DNA of 64,000 nt, from assembly GCA_003058525.1 (NCBI GenBank), contig QBVD01000042.1:62001-126000 (forward strand). The letters are read 5' to 3'. The position numbers and the translations under genes are program-made. The notes under the pieces were generated by a model. That model ran no database searches, had not been told where the DNA came from, and worked only from the letters and a program-made list of their open reading frames with translations. This DNA comes from a gamma proteobacterium symbiont of Ctena orbiculata. Lineage in GTDB: Bacteria > Pseudomonadota > Gammaproteobacteria > Chromatiales > Chromatiaceae. This document shows, in pieces, positions 9,624 through 18,634 of this stretch; positions within the stretch are counted from its first letter, which is position 1; each line of letters starts with the position of its first letter.

Positions 9624-11558
9624 ATGTGCGGTATTGCAGGCATCTTAAATCTCAAAGACGGCATCCCACCCTCCAGAAGCGAACTCGAGGGCATGATACA
9701 CACTGTCCATCACCGCGGCCCAGACGGTTACGGCTACTACTGTCATGACAGAGTGGGACTGGCCCACGCCCGTCTCAGCATCATCGACCTGGCGGGGGGC
9801 GACCAGCCGATCCACAATGAGGATCAGTCAGTGCAGGTGGTCTTCAACGGGGAGATCTTCAACTACGTTGAACTGACCGCTCAGCTCAAGCAGCAGGGAC
9901 ACCGCTTCTACACCCACTCAGACACCGAAGTCATCGTCCACCTCTATGAAGAGTATGCAGAGAAGTTCGTCGACCATCTGAACGGGCAGTTCGCCATCGC
10001 CCTGTGGGACCGCACCAGGCAGAAACTGATACTCGCCAGGGACAGAACGGGGATTCGCCCGCTGTTCACCGTCGAAACCGGAGGCCGGCTCTATTTCGCC
10101 TCGGAGGTAAAGTCGCTGTTCGCTCACCCCGCTATTCCACGCCAGATCAATCTGACCGCTTTGCAGGAAGTGTTTACCTTCTGGACAACCCTGCCCCCTC
10201 ACTCGCTCTTCGAGTCTGTGGAGGTTGTCCCTCCCGGTCACCTGATGGTGATCGAAAATGGCGTTAAGAGCCTCTCCAGGTATTGGGATTGGACCTATCC
10301 CAACGAGCAGATCGATCAGCACAAATCCGTGGCGGAGTGGAGTGAGGAGCTGAAGGCGTTGATGATCGACTCGGTGCGGCTGCAGCTACGCTCCGATGTA
10401 CCGGTGGGTGCCTACCTCAGTGGCGGCCTGGATTCCTCGGTGCTGACATCCCTGATCAAGAACTTCACCGATACACCGCTCAGGACCTTTTCCATCGGAT
10501 TCGAGGATGAAGAGTTCGACGAGAGCGGTTTTCAAAAAGACCTGGTCGACTATCTGGGCACCGATCATACCCATGTACTGTGCAAGCGCTCGGATATCGG
10601 GACCGCCTTTCCAAGGGTCATCTCCCATACCGAGTCTGCGATCGTCAGGACCGCGCCAACTCCGCTGATGCTCCTCTCCGGCGCGGTTCGCGAGGCCGGG
10701 TACAAGGTTGTCCTGACCGGCGAAGGGGCGGATGAGGTATTCGGCGGCTACGATATCTTCAAAGAGGCCAAGGTAAGGCGTTTTTGGAGCCATGCCCCGG
10801 ATTCAGAGTGGCGCCCCCTGATCCTGCAACGCCTCTACCCCTACCTGAAACATTCGCCCACCACCAGCGGGGCCTTTTCCAAACGTTTCTTTCAACAGGG
10901 CATGGAGCATCTCGACAAGCCCTATTTTGCCCATATTCCGCGTTGGGCCACGACCCAGCGCATCATGCAGTTCTTTTCCGATGAGGCACGGGCGGCCGTC
11001 AAACCGATAGCTTTTGACGCGATCAATCGCATTCTGCCGGCGGAGATCGACGCCTGGAAATCCCTCAACCGGGATCAGTACATCGAGGCCAATACCCTGT
11101 TATCCGGTTATCTGCTGAGCTCTCAGGGAGACCGGGTGGCGATGGCCAACTCCATCGAAGGCCGATACCCCTTCCTCGACCACCGGGTGATAGAGTTTGC
11201 GGCAACCCTCCCCAGCCGCTACAAGATCATGGGATTGAATGAAAAATATATGCTCAAGCAGACAATGCAGGGACTGATTCCGGAAAGCATCAGAAACCGC
11301 AGCAAACAACCCTATCGCGCACCGGACAGTCAATCCTTCTTCGACGGCGAGACCCCGCTGGAATATGTCGCCTACCTGTTGAGTGAGGAGCGGATCCGGA
11401 AAGCGGGATACTACAATCCGAAAACCGTCAATCTGCTGTTGAAAAAATGCGCCCGGGGCAAGGCCCTGGGATTCGCCGACAACATGGCCTTTGTGGGTAT
11501 CCTCTCCAGTATGCTGGTGGATGAGCTGTTCATTGAACAAGCGGCAATCGAATCCTGA
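9624..11558 (+). CDS. asnB: Glutamine-hydrolysing asparagine synthase family amidotransferase
   Basis: A 644-residue two-domain enzyme. MCGIAGI gives the processed N-terminal Cys2 nucleophile of a class II glutamine amidotransferase (residues 1-210). The synthase half has the pyrophosphatase loop SGGLDSSVLTS from residue 266, and LTGEGADEVFGGYD follows near 367. It moves amide nitrogen from glutamine to an adenylated carboxylate. Housekeeping asparagine synthesis is possible. However, the carrier protein, AMP-ligase and NAD-synthetase-like genes that follow point to a specialised amidation, as with AsnB paralogues in envelope or natural-product loci. The symbol is family level only. Confidence 0.85.
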   Translation: MCGIAGILNLKDGIPPSRSELEGMIHTVHHRGPDGYGYYCHDRVGLAHARLSIIDLAGGDQPIHNEDQSVQVVFNGEIFNYVELTAQLKQQGHRFYTHSDTEVIVHLYEEYAEKFVDHLNGQFAIALWDRTRQKLILARDRTGIRPLFTVETGGRLYFASEVKSLFAHPAIPRQINLTALQEVFTFWTTLPPHSLFESVEVVPPGHLMVIENGVKSLSRYWDWTYPNEQIDQHKSVAEWSEELKALMIDSVRLQLRSDVPVGAYLSGGLDSSVLTSLIKNFTDTPLRTFSIGFEDEEFDESGFQKDLVDYLGTDHTHVLCKRSDIGTAFPRVISHTESAIVRTAPTPLMLLSGAVREAGYKVVLTGEGADEVFGGYDIFKEAKVRRFWSHAPDSEWRPLILQRLYPYLKHSPTTSGAFSKRFFQQGMEHLDKPYFAHIPRWATTQRIMQFFSDEARAAVKPIAFDAINRILPAEIDAWKSLNRDQYIEANTLLSGYLLSSQGDRVAMANSIEGRYPFLDHRVIEFAATLPSRYKIMGLNEKYMLKQTMQGLIPESIRNRSKQPYRAPDSQSFFDGETPLEYVAYLLSEERIRKAGYYNPKTVNLLLKKCARGKALGFADNMAFVGILSSMLVDELFIEQAAIES

Positions 11559-11565
11559 CAGGACG

Positions 11566-11653
11566 GTTAACACTAATTCACACCAAACCTGTTGTATAAA
11601 TATGTATCATTGATCGACAAAAGACCTGGCAGGATCTGTGGATTAGTGTTAAC
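11566..11653. repeat. Palindromic dispersed element, copy A
   Basis: Outer arms gttaacactaattcaca (11566-11582) and tgtggattagtgttaac (11637-11653) are complementary at 16 of 17 positions, with about 54 bp between them. The same arm sequence recurs at 45565-45590, 52931-53030 and, degraded, 53173-53199. The element fills most of the gap between asnB and the carrier-protein gene. Confidence 0.75.
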
Positions 11654-11805
11654 AGCCCTAACGCGAGCGAAAAATTACCTGTTTCATTTAAACTGGCCAC
11701 TTTACAATACTGACCCTTGGACTAAACAAGTTCACTGATCAGTCGACATACTGAATGGCGAGCATTAGTCTCAGTATCAAACTGTCAGAACATTTGGGAA
11801 ATTTA

Positions 11806-12051
11806 ATGTCAACAGAAGCAACAATCAGAAACTACATACTTGAAAATTACCTGTTCACCGAGGATCAATCCGCATTAGACAGCGCGGATTCCTTCCTGGA
11901 CAAGGGCATCCTGGATTCAACCGGCATCTTGGAAGTCATCTATTTTCTGGAAGATGAATTCGGAATCAAGGTTGAAGATACCGAAATGGTGCCGGAGAAC
12001 CTCGATTCCGTTAAAAACATCGTTGCATTTATCGGAAGAAAAAGGCAGTGA
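11806..12051 (+). CDS. Stand-alone acyl carrier protein
   Basis: An 81-residue acidic, four-helix carrier protein. The segment DKGILDSTGILEVIYFLEDEFG carries the Ser of the DS motif that would receive 4'-phosphopantetheine. The start is ATG 11806 with GGGA just upstream; the open frame begins 17 codons earlier but that stretch lacks family character. It is followed one base after its stop by the AMP-ligase gene, so the ligase probably loads this carrier. It is not the fatty-acid AcpP, whose fab neighbours are absent. Confidence 0.85.
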   Translation: MSTEATIRNYILENYLFTEDQSALDSADSFLDKGILDSTGILEVIYFLEDEFGIKVEDTEMVPENLDSVKNIVAFIGRKRQ

Positions 12052-12052
12052 C

Positions 12053-13576
12053 GTGACCTCAATGCAGGCTACCCTGGTCAATCGCTTCAGAGAGAGTGTT
12101 GCAAAGCACCCTGACTCGCTCGCCGTTGCCGACAGCACACAGCGGGTCTCTTACCAGGTGCTATCCGATCTCGTCGGAAAAGTCAGTCATTACCTGATGT
12201 CGTCGGGCTTGCAGAAGGGTGACCGGGTCGCCATGGTCGTCGCCAACTCGGCGGAATATGCCGCTATCTTCTACGGAATCTGGTCAGCAGGTGGAGTCAC
12301 CGTCGCACTCAACACCCAGGCGAAAGCCAAGGATATCATCAACTGGGTAACGCACTCGGATGCCAAGTGGCTGTTCATGGACCTGCAACACCCGGAATAC
12401 AAAGATGTATACGAGGCCGGCGGGGAGTTCACACTGATTGATGTGGGCAGCGAAGACACCGGAGAGTCAGACAACATCACCATGGATTGGCAACGGATAG
12501 TCTACTTGGAACCGGCCAATCCGAAAATGTTACCGGGCCGGTCGGACCTGGCCTCGATCATCTATACCTCGGGCACCACCGGCAATCCCAAGGGCGTCAC
12601 CCTCAGCCATGGCAACCTCTGCGCCAACATCGAATCCATCCTGGCCTATCTTGATCTAAGCGCCGAGGACAGCATTCTCAATGTGCTGCCCTTCTACTAC
12701 TCCTATGGCAACTCCATTCTGCACACCCACCTTGCGATTGGAGGGTCAATGATTCTGGAGAACAGCCTGCTCTATCCCCATCGCGTCATGGAGAAGATGT
12801 CAGAGGGGGCAGTGAGCGGTTTTTCCGGCGTACCCTCAACCTTCGCATTGCTGCTCAGCAGGGTCAACATCGGTGATTATGACCTATCAAAACTGCGCTA
12901 TATCACGCAGGCCGGGGGACCCTTGGCGCCCGCGCTGGCTGACAGACTGAGTACTGCCCTGCCCCATACCGAGCTATTCATCATGTATGGGCAGACCGAG
13001 GCCAGTGCACGTCTCACCTACCTGCCTCCTGCTATGTTGGAGAAAAAGCGGGGCTCGATCGGCATCGCTATCCCAAATACAACTATTGAGGTCAGGAACA
13101 AAACAGGTGAGGTCACAGCGCCCGGTGAGACAGGTGAAATATGCGCCAGCGGTGAAAACATCATGCAGGGATATTGGAAGGACGAGGAGAGGACCGACCA
13201 AGTCCTCAAGGACGGCTGGCTGTATACCGGCGACCTGGCGCATACCGACGCCGACGGCTATCTCTATATCGACGGACGTTCATCCGATATGATCAAGAGC
13301 GGCGCCAACCGTATCAGCCCGAAGGAGATCGAAGAGGTGATCCAGGAGCTGGAGGAGGTGCACGAGGTGGCCGTGATCGGCAGTCCCGATGAGATGCTTG
13401 GGGAGATCATCAAGGCCTATGTCGTACTGAAAAAGGGCAGCGAATTGAAACAGAGAAACATTCAGCGCCACTGTAAGAACAATCTGGCTATTTATAAAAT
13501 CCCAAAGTCCATAGCGTTTATCGAAGAGCTGCCAAAAACGGCTTCAGGCAAGATAAAGAAGTTCCTGCTGAAATAG
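12053..13576 (+). CDS. AMP-forming acyl/aryl ligase (adenylating enzyme)
   Basis: A 507-residue ANL-superfamily enzyme. Motifs: IIYTSGTTGNPKGVTLSH (ATP loop), MYGQTEASARLTYLP, YTGDLAHTDADGYLYIDGR, and the C-terminal PKTASGKIKK with the catalytic lysine. It would adenylate a carboxylic acid and pass it to a thiol. Since it follows the carrier-protein gene at once, that carrier is the likely acceptor rather than CoA. The GTG at 12053 is preferred because AGG lies 8 nt upstream; ATG 12062 is the alternative. Acyl-CoA ligases associated with exosortase systems look similar, but no exosortase is seen here. Confidence 0.87.
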   Translation: MTSMQATLVNRFRESVAKHPDSLAVADSTQRVSYQVLSDLVGKVSHYLMSSGLQKGDRVAMVVANSAEYAAIFYGIWSAGGVTVALNTQAKAKDIINWVTHSDAKWLFMDLQHPEYKDVYEAGGEFTLIDVGSEDTGESDNITMDWQRIVYLEPANPKMLPGRSDLASIIYTSGTTGNPKGVTLSHGNLCANIESILAYLDLSAEDSILNVLPFYYSYGNSILHTHLAIGGSMILENSLLYPHRVMEKMSEGAVSGFSGVPSTFALLLSRVNIGDYDLSKLRYITQAGGPLAPALADRLSTALPHTELFIMYGQTEASARLTYLPPAMLEKKRGSIGIAIPNTTIEVRNKTGEVTAPGETGEICASGENIMQGYWKDEERTDQVLKDGWLYTGDLAHTDADGYLYIDGRSSDMIKSGANRISPKEIEEVIQELEEVHEVAVIGSPDEMLGEIIKAYVVLKKGSELKQRNIQRHCKNNLAIYKIPKSIAFIEELPKTASGKIKKFLLK

Positions 13577-13698
13577 ATGTCTTTTAAAGCTTCGCCTGAT
13601 CATGCCAAGTGGGATAATATTTTGAATGCAAGTACATCCTAATCGGACGCCGCAGACCATAATTAATAATACCGAGCAGAATCAATCCGGAGAAAATA

Positions 13699-14694
13699 AT
13701 GCCAACATTAGCAGAACGGTATGAAGCTGAAATCCTCAATTTCGACCGGGACAAAGAGGTCGAAAGAATCTGTGAATCCATGCGGGATATCATGCGTACC
13801 AGGCTGCGCCGTCGCGGCGTTGTGGTCGCGGTATCGGGGGGAATAGACAGCTCTGTCTCAGCGGCCCTGGCGGTCAAGGCCTTTGGCCCGAAAAAGGCCT
13901 TTTTCATTCAATTGCCGGAAATCGATTCGGCCCAGGATACACAATCCCGCGGCAGCCAGTTGATAGCGCACCTGGGCGTGGATCATGCCACCCACAACAT
14001 CGCCGCGACCCTGGAGGCCATCGGTTGTTACCAGGCCCGTGACGAGGCGATTGTGAAAACATTCCCCGAGTATGCCGACGGCTGGAAAAACAAGATCGTC
14101 ATTAAGGGGGGTCTGGACGGACAGGTCAACCACTTCTCGCTGGTGGTCCAGGACCCGCAGGGTCAGCAGTTCGAAAAACGCCTCGACCTCAGGGAGTACC
14201 TGCAGATCGTGGCCGCCACCAACTACAAACAGCGCATTCGAAAGACCATCGAGTACTACCATGCAGACAGGTTGAACTATGCGGTAATCGGCACACCCAA
14301 CCGGCTCGAATACGACCAGGGCTTCTTCGTGAAAAATGGTGACGGTTCCGCGGACCTGAAACCGATCGCCCATCTCTACAAGACCCAGGTCTACGCACTG
14401 GCGGAACACCTCGGCCTGCCCGATTCAATCTGCAATGCGACACCGACCACCGACACCTACAGCCTGCCCCAGGGTCAGGACGAGTTCTACTTCGCCCTTC
14501 CCTATCAGGAGATGGACAAGGCATTGTGGGCCCACAACATCGGCGCCCCCGCCAACGAGTTGGCAGAGATGCTCGGCATCACGGAAGAGCAGGCGAAATT
14601 CGTTTACCAGGACATCGAAAACAAGCGCAAAACCACTCACTACCTGCATGCCAAACCCTATTTGATCGAGGCAATGCCTGAACTGGGATTATAA
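13699..14694 (+). CDS. NAD-synthetase-like ATP-pyrophosphatase amidating enzyme
   Basis: A 331-residue protein with the N-type ATP-pyrophosphatase loop VVAVSGGIDSSVSAAL (SGG from residue 46) and NadE-like segments: GTPNRLEYDQGFF, GDGSADLKPIAHLYKTQVYALAEHLG and the PTTDTYSLPQGQDE region. Ammonia-dependent NAD synthetases are usually about 275 residues and lack the middle insertion here (about residues 120-175). It may be a true NadE, but its place after a carrier protein and adenylating ligase suggests a paralogue that amidates another acid. The start ATG 13699 has GGAG upstream. Confidence 0.75.
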   Translation: MPTLAERYEAEILNFDRDKEVERICESMRDIMRTRLRRRGVVVAVSGGIDSSVSAALAVKAFGPKKAFFIQLPEIDSAQDTQSRGSQLIAHLGVDHATHNIAATLEAIGCYQARDEAIVKTFPEYADGWKNKIVIKGGLDGQVNHFSLVVQDPQGQQFEKRLDLREYLQIVAATNYKQRIRKTIEYYHADRLNYAVIGTPNRLEYDQGFFVKNGDGSADLKPIAHLYKTQVYALAEHLGLPDSICNATPTTDTYSLPQGQDEFYFALPYQEMDKALWAHNIGAPANELAEMLGITEEQAKFVYQDIENKRKTTHYLHAKPYLIEAMPELGL

Positions 14695-14728
14695 AGTGTA
14701 TGGCATCATTTGAATCATATGCGATATT

Positions 14729-17053
14729 CTATTGGCGAATCATCTCTTTTCTTTTCAGATAATTATTAGGCGTATATTCATCTAAATAGTATTCCAGACT
14801 TCTTAAATCCATCGGTTTGGCGAAGAAATATCCCTGAAACAGTTCACATCCATATAATTCCAATAAAACGACCTGTTCAAGCTCTTCCACCCCCTCTGCC
14901 AGTGTTGGAATATTGAGGCTCTGTCCAATACCGATTATGCTCTTTATCAATGCTATATCCTGGCTATCGGTCAAGATATCATGAACAAAACTTTTGTCTA
15001 TTTTCACCTCATCAATTGGCAGTTTGCGCAAGACGCTCAACGAAGAATAACCGGTTCCAAAATCATCGAGTGAAATAGTGTAACCATCATTTTTTATCCT
15101 GGAAAGCAGGACATCTATCTGGTCTAAATCTTCTATGAACAGGCTTTCGGTAATCTCAATAACCAGGTTGGATGGAGAGACATCATACTCTGTCGACTTG
15201 CTTTTTAAGTAACTGCGAAAATCACTTCTTAGAAGTTGCCTGATTGAAACATTGATTGAAACTCTAAGAGACCGCCATCTCGACTGGATCTCTTTAAATT
15301 CACGCAAAACCGTATCAACAACATAGTCGCCGATAGAATCAATCAATCCAGATGATTCAGCGACAGGAATGAATTTTTCGGGTGATACCATACCAAGTGT
15401 TGGGTGCACCCAGCGTATCAAAGCCTCGACACCGATAACCTCTCCGCTTTGTGCATCTATTTGAGGCTGGTAAACCATGTACATTTCTTTGTTTTCAAGG
15501 GCATTTTGCAAAGCTTCCTCTATACGCGCCCGTTCATTGCTGACCTCCTGCAGTCTGTCTGAATAGAACACATACTTTGTATGAGATCTCTTCGCTTCAT
15601 ACATGGCTAAATCGGCTTTTCTCAGGAGCTCGTCCAAGACATGGTCGTTTTTTTCCGAAACCGCTATGCCAATACTCCCACTAAGAGAGAATTCCAGCGT
15701 ATCAACACTGATTTTTTCTTTTAGCCTATGGGATATCATTTCTGCGAATTGGTGCAGCTTTTTAGTAGCGAAATAAGGCATTAGGAAGATAAATTCATCC
15801 CCTCCCTGCCGGACGATTATTGCATCTTGTGGACAGTAAGATTGCAGCCTGCCAGCCAGAGTTATTAAGATTTTATCGCCTATGCTATGACCATAGCGGT
15901 CATTTATAATTTTAAAATTGTCCAAGTCCAGATATATAACCGAATACCTGTCACCAATTTTTTCCTGCCATACCTTGAAAAACATCTCCAGGTAGTAGCG
16001 ATTTGGCAAAGAGGTCAACTGGTCATGACATGCCTGGAATTCCAGAACCTGTTTTGACTCAGTCTGAATTCTATCGACATATCGAATGATATAGTAGAGT
16101 GCCAGATTAAAAATTACAAACAATGCAAGATACTTGAGAAATGTTGCGTAGAAATTCTCAACTATTGATGAGTATTTCCGAGAAATGCTTGTAAATATTT
16201 CAAAATCATTATTATAAGCTACTGTGTCGATAATGGAGTCACCGATTACAGGATCAAAAAATTCGTATTGAACAATCTCCTCACTCTGCATAAAGGATTC
16301 CATATCCATACCTGATGCCGCAGTGATGTTTCTCTTGATTTCTTTAATCGCCTCTTCCGGATAAGCAACATCATACATTTCCTCATTATCAACAGGGAAC
16401 GATGGATTAGAGTACTGTGTAAAGTATTCATCGTCAGATGTGGAATCTTTTGTAATCACTACGTATGTATGTTCGTCCAGCTCCATCATCTTCCAGGGGT
16501 TATGGTCACCTTCAACAGCTATTGCAGTTGTTATAACACCTACCGATTCGCCTTTGTTGTCACGGATCGCATATCGCAGTGGAATAATCCACTGCCCCAG
16601 GGGTTGATAGAAATATGTCCTGCCAAGCGTCAGACTGTCTCTTTCCAAGGCATGTAGAAAACTCTTCCTGGATTTTGGATTATTGAGTATATTTGGAAGG
16701 CGTTCAGGATTGAGATTAGAAGAAGCAATAACCAGTTCCCCATCTATGGTTGCCAAACCATAGGCGATAAATACACGGTTATCCTGCAGGATCTCATCCA
16801 TGAGAATCTTTGATCTCTTTTTGTTTTCAAAAAGTCCGATATCAATTAACCGGCGACTGAGTATTTTCAACATTGCCGCTTGTTGTTGTAACTGATCATG
16901 GGCCGACCTTGAAATCAACTTATGCAGATAGGTAATTTCTTTTAAAGTCTCATTTTTGACATCAGACCACACATAGTGTCCTGTGCTGTAGATAAGCACG
17001 ATGGAGCTGAAGACAAGAAATAGATAGAGTCGCCATAGCGAGGTAAGAAACAT
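14729..17053 (-). CDS. Membrane-anchored GGDEF-EAL protein with periplasmic sensor
   Basis: A 774-residue protein. A membrane segment at residues 5-25 and another near 310-332 enclose a large periplasmic domain of dCache-like size. A GGDEF domain follows with VRQGGDEF near 412-418, then an EAL domain with EALIRW near 541. The RxxD inhibitory site is not present (CPQD stands near its place), so cyclase feedback control is probably absent. EAL motifs such as NVSIRQL, EITES and LDDFGTGYSSL are intact, so phosphodiesterase activity is likely. It is convergent with the NAD-synthetase-like gene. Confidence 0.88.
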   Translation of the reverse strand: MFLTSLWRLYLFLVFSSIVLIYSTGHYVWSDVKNETLKEITYLHKLISRSAHDQLQQQAAMLKILSRRLIDIGLFENKKRSKILMDEILQDNRVFIAYGLATIDGELVIASSNLNPERLPNILNNPKSRKSFLHALERDSLTLGRTYFYQPLGQWIIPLRYAIRDNKGESVGVITTAIAVEGDHNPWKMMELDEHTYVVITKDSTSDDEYFTQYSNPSFPVDNEEMYDVAYPEEAIKEIKRNITAASGMDMESFMQSEEIVQYEFFDPVIGDSIIDTVAYNNDFEIFTSISRKYSSIVENFYATFLKYLALFVIFNLALYYIIRYVDRIQTESKQVLEFQACHDQLTSLPNRYYLEMFFKVWQEKIGDRYSVIYLDLDNFKIINDRYGHSIGDKILITLAGRLQSYCPQDAIIVRQGGDEFIFLMPYFATKKLHQFAEMISHRLKEKISVDTLEFSLSGSIGIAVSEKNDHVLDELLRKADLAMYEAKRSHTKYVFYSDRLQEVSNERARIEEALQNALENKEMYMVYQPQIDAQSGEVIGVEALIRWVHPTLGMVSPEKFIPVAESSGLIDSIGDYVVDTVLREFKEIQSRWRSLRVSINVSIRQLLRSDFRSYLKSKSTEYDVSPSNLVIEITESLFIEDLDQIDVLLSRIKNDGYTISLDDFGTGYSSLSVLRKLPIDEVKIDKSFVHDILTDSQDIALIKSIIGIGQSLNIPTLAEGVEELEQVVLLELYGCELFQGYFFAKPMDLRSLEYYLDEYTPNNYLKRKEMIRQ

Positions 17054-17118
17054 ACAAAAAGCCCTAATAGGAACGAATTTCCTAACAAACAGTAGACAGT
17101 CGAAATCCTTTAGTTGCT

Positions 17119-17153
17119 TTTTGATTTAGAATCCTTTTGACTAAATCAAAAGG
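17119..17153. promoter_or_regulatory. Inverted repeat upstream of GGDEF-EAL gene
   Basis: TTTTGATTTAG (17119-17129) and CTAAATCAAAA (17141-17151) form a perfect 11-bp inverted repeat with an 11-bp loop. An alternative stem CCTTTTGA/TCAAAAGG uses 17133-17153. It sits about 66 bp upstream of the GGDEF-EAL start, so it could be an operator for that gene, or an attenuating or terminating hairpin. The protein that binds is unknown. Confidence 0.4.
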
Positions 17154-17263
17154 TCAGTCCGGTTTATTTATCTTGATATATAGTTTATCACCCATTATTT
17201 GCAACATCAGAAAAACTAGCTGTTATTTGGGTTGATCATCATATACTCACCGCCTATTTTTCA

Positions 17264-17680
17264 TTATTTTATTGGAAGCTCATCATAGGACGGCAGCACC
17301 TCCGGGGCTTGGTACCAAACCGCCCGGGAAGCGCAATAGATATTCTGTATCGGCCTGATTTGCGGATCACCATCCAGCGTCCCTGCCGGCACGACCACGG
17401 TCTTTCCGCTTTGCGCCAGCCAGGGCAGTGAAGACCCGCACTTTTTACAGAAACATGTGGCGAAGTGCTTGGCCTCAGCCAGTTCGTATCTGCCTACCGA
17501 TCCCTCACCCTGTAACCATTCAAAGTCATCCGGTGCCACCAACAGGCTGGATGCAAAAGCACTACCGGTGAACTTTCGGCAACGGGAACAGCTGCAGTAC
17601 TGAAATATCCCCAAATTACCCTTGATAGCATAGCTGACCTCGCCACACAGACAACTCCCGGCAACCCAGTTTTCTGACAT
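17264..17680 (-). CDS. GFA-family zinc-binding protein
   Basis: A 138-residue member of the glutathione-dependent formaldehyde-activating (Gfa/CENP-V) fold. Zinc-ligand motifs: GSCLCGEV near the N-terminus, CSCSRCRKFTGSAFAS near residue 32 and CFCKKCGSSLPW near residue 78. The family is named for an S-hydroxymethyl-glutathione role, but most members have no shown reaction. ATG 17680 is preferred over the GTG one codon upstream because AGGA lies 6 nt before it. A strong hairpin occurs in its upstream leader. Confidence 0.85.
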   Translation of the reverse strand: MSENWVAGSCLCGEVSYAIKGNLGIFQYCSCSRCRKFTGSAFASSLLVAPDDFEWLQGEGSVGRYELAEAKHFATCFCKKCGSSLPWLAQSGKTVVVPAGTLDGDPQIRPIQNIYCASRAVWYQAPEVLPSYDELPIK

Positions 17681-17700
17681 CACATATCCTCATCGAGTAG

Positions 17701-17727
17701 CAGCTACTATATCATCTATAGTAGCTG
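17701..17727. promoter_or_regulatory. Perfect 11-bp stem hairpin before the GFA gene
   Basis: CAGCTACTATA (17701-17711) and TATAGTAGCTG (17717-17727) pair perfectly around TCATC. It ends about 20 bp before the GFA start on the minus strand. There is no T-run on either side, so an operator or RNA leader structure is more likely than a terminator. Confidence 0.45.
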
Positions 17728-17780
17728 ATAAAGCAGAATCATAAACCAGGAGGGTAGCTAACCGTAACCTGTAAGCCTGC

Positions 17781-17968
17781 TTAAGACAGGTGAATGCTTT
17801 GCAGTCGTCGTTTGATGTAGAGGAAGAGTGATTGTGCCGTAAACATGATTGCGCAACTTATCAGGACCGTATAGATGTGTCCCATCACTTCCTCTATGGA
17901 GATTAACTTTACCAGCAGACCACCAAGATAGAGGATAAAAGTGAGGCGGCCATGCCATGAACTCCTTT
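17781..17968 (-). pseudogene. Possible remnant of a small two-segment membrane protein
   Basis: On the minus strand, a frame ending at TAA 17781 reads GRLTFILYLGGLLVKLIS, then HIYTVLISCAIMFTAQ and a basic tail YIKRRLQ. That is two membrane-like segments with a positive C-terminus. The frame has no ATG/GTG/TTG at its beginning, but a purine-rich AAGGAG and ATG codons sit in the neighbouring frames just upstream, next to CCGCC. One inserted base near 17950 would explain the break. Alternatively this is chance. The other open frame here (to 17758) looks non-protein-like. Confidence 0.3.
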
Positions 17969-17971
17969 TTA

Positions 17972-18562
17972 TTACGGGGTACTTTCACGCTTTATTTCTT
18001 CTCTCTCATTCCATCCGCTCCTGGAAATAGAATACAACACATGCATTGATAGAGGATGGCCAGGCGTCAATGCCGGATGAATGAAGTCTCGGTTCGTATT
18101 GACCATACCAAGCCGCTTCATCACTTCTCTGGATCGTCTGTTCATCAATGTGGTAAAGGCCACTACCTCATCCAGATTCAATTCTTCAAAGGCAAAGCGC
18201 AATGCTGTGGTTCCAGCTTCGGTGGCAAAACCCCTGCCCCAATGCCCAAATGAGAGCCGCCATCCGATCTCGATACAGGGCGAACATGGCAAACGATGTT
18301 GTGGTTCGTTGAGACCGACAATGCCGATAAAGTCACTACGCCCTTTTAACTCGACAGCCCAAAAACCCCAGCCTCTCCGAGCGATCAAATCACGACATCT
18401 CCTTGCCAGATCATCGCTCTCAACCCGCGATAGGGGCTGAGGAAAGAATTCCATTACCCGGGGGTCCGCATTGATCCGTGCGAACGGCAGATAATCTTCA
18501 TCTCGCCACTGGCGGAGTATCAGTCTGTCCGTTTCCAATACCGAGCTCTTCTCTGTGTTCAT
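17972..18562 (-). CDS. GNAT N-acetyltransferase (RimJ/RimL-like)
   Basis: A 196-residue GNAT of the RimJ/RimL-like group. It starts LETDRLILRQWRDEDYLPFARI, has IEIGWRLSFGHWGRGFATEAG (acetyl-CoA loop R/Q-x-x-G/A region near residues 108-122) and ends the fold with LMNRRSREVMKRLGM. It transfers acetyl from acetyl-CoA to an amine. The substrate could be a protein N-terminus, amino sugar or small molecule and cannot be read here. Confidence 0.85.
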   Translation of the reverse strand: MNTEKSSVLETDRLILRQWRDEDYLPFARINADPRVMEFFPQPLSRVESDDLARRCRDLIARRGWGFWAVELKGRSDFIGIVGLNEPQHRLPCSPCIEIGWRLSFGHWGRGFATEAGTTALRFAFEELNLDEVVAFTTLMNRRSREVMKRLGMVNTNRDFIHPALTPGHPLSMHVLYSISRSGWNEREEIKRESTP

Positions 18563-18634
18563 TAAGGTAGTTTATTTGATGAATAGAACTACCGTTGTGA
18601 CGGGATTAGTAGATCAAAATCAATCCGAATGGAT

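Noticed and set aside
11755-11805. Longer start for the acyl carrier protein
   Set aside because: The extra 17 residues lack carrier-protein character, and GGGA precedes the internal ATG at 11806.
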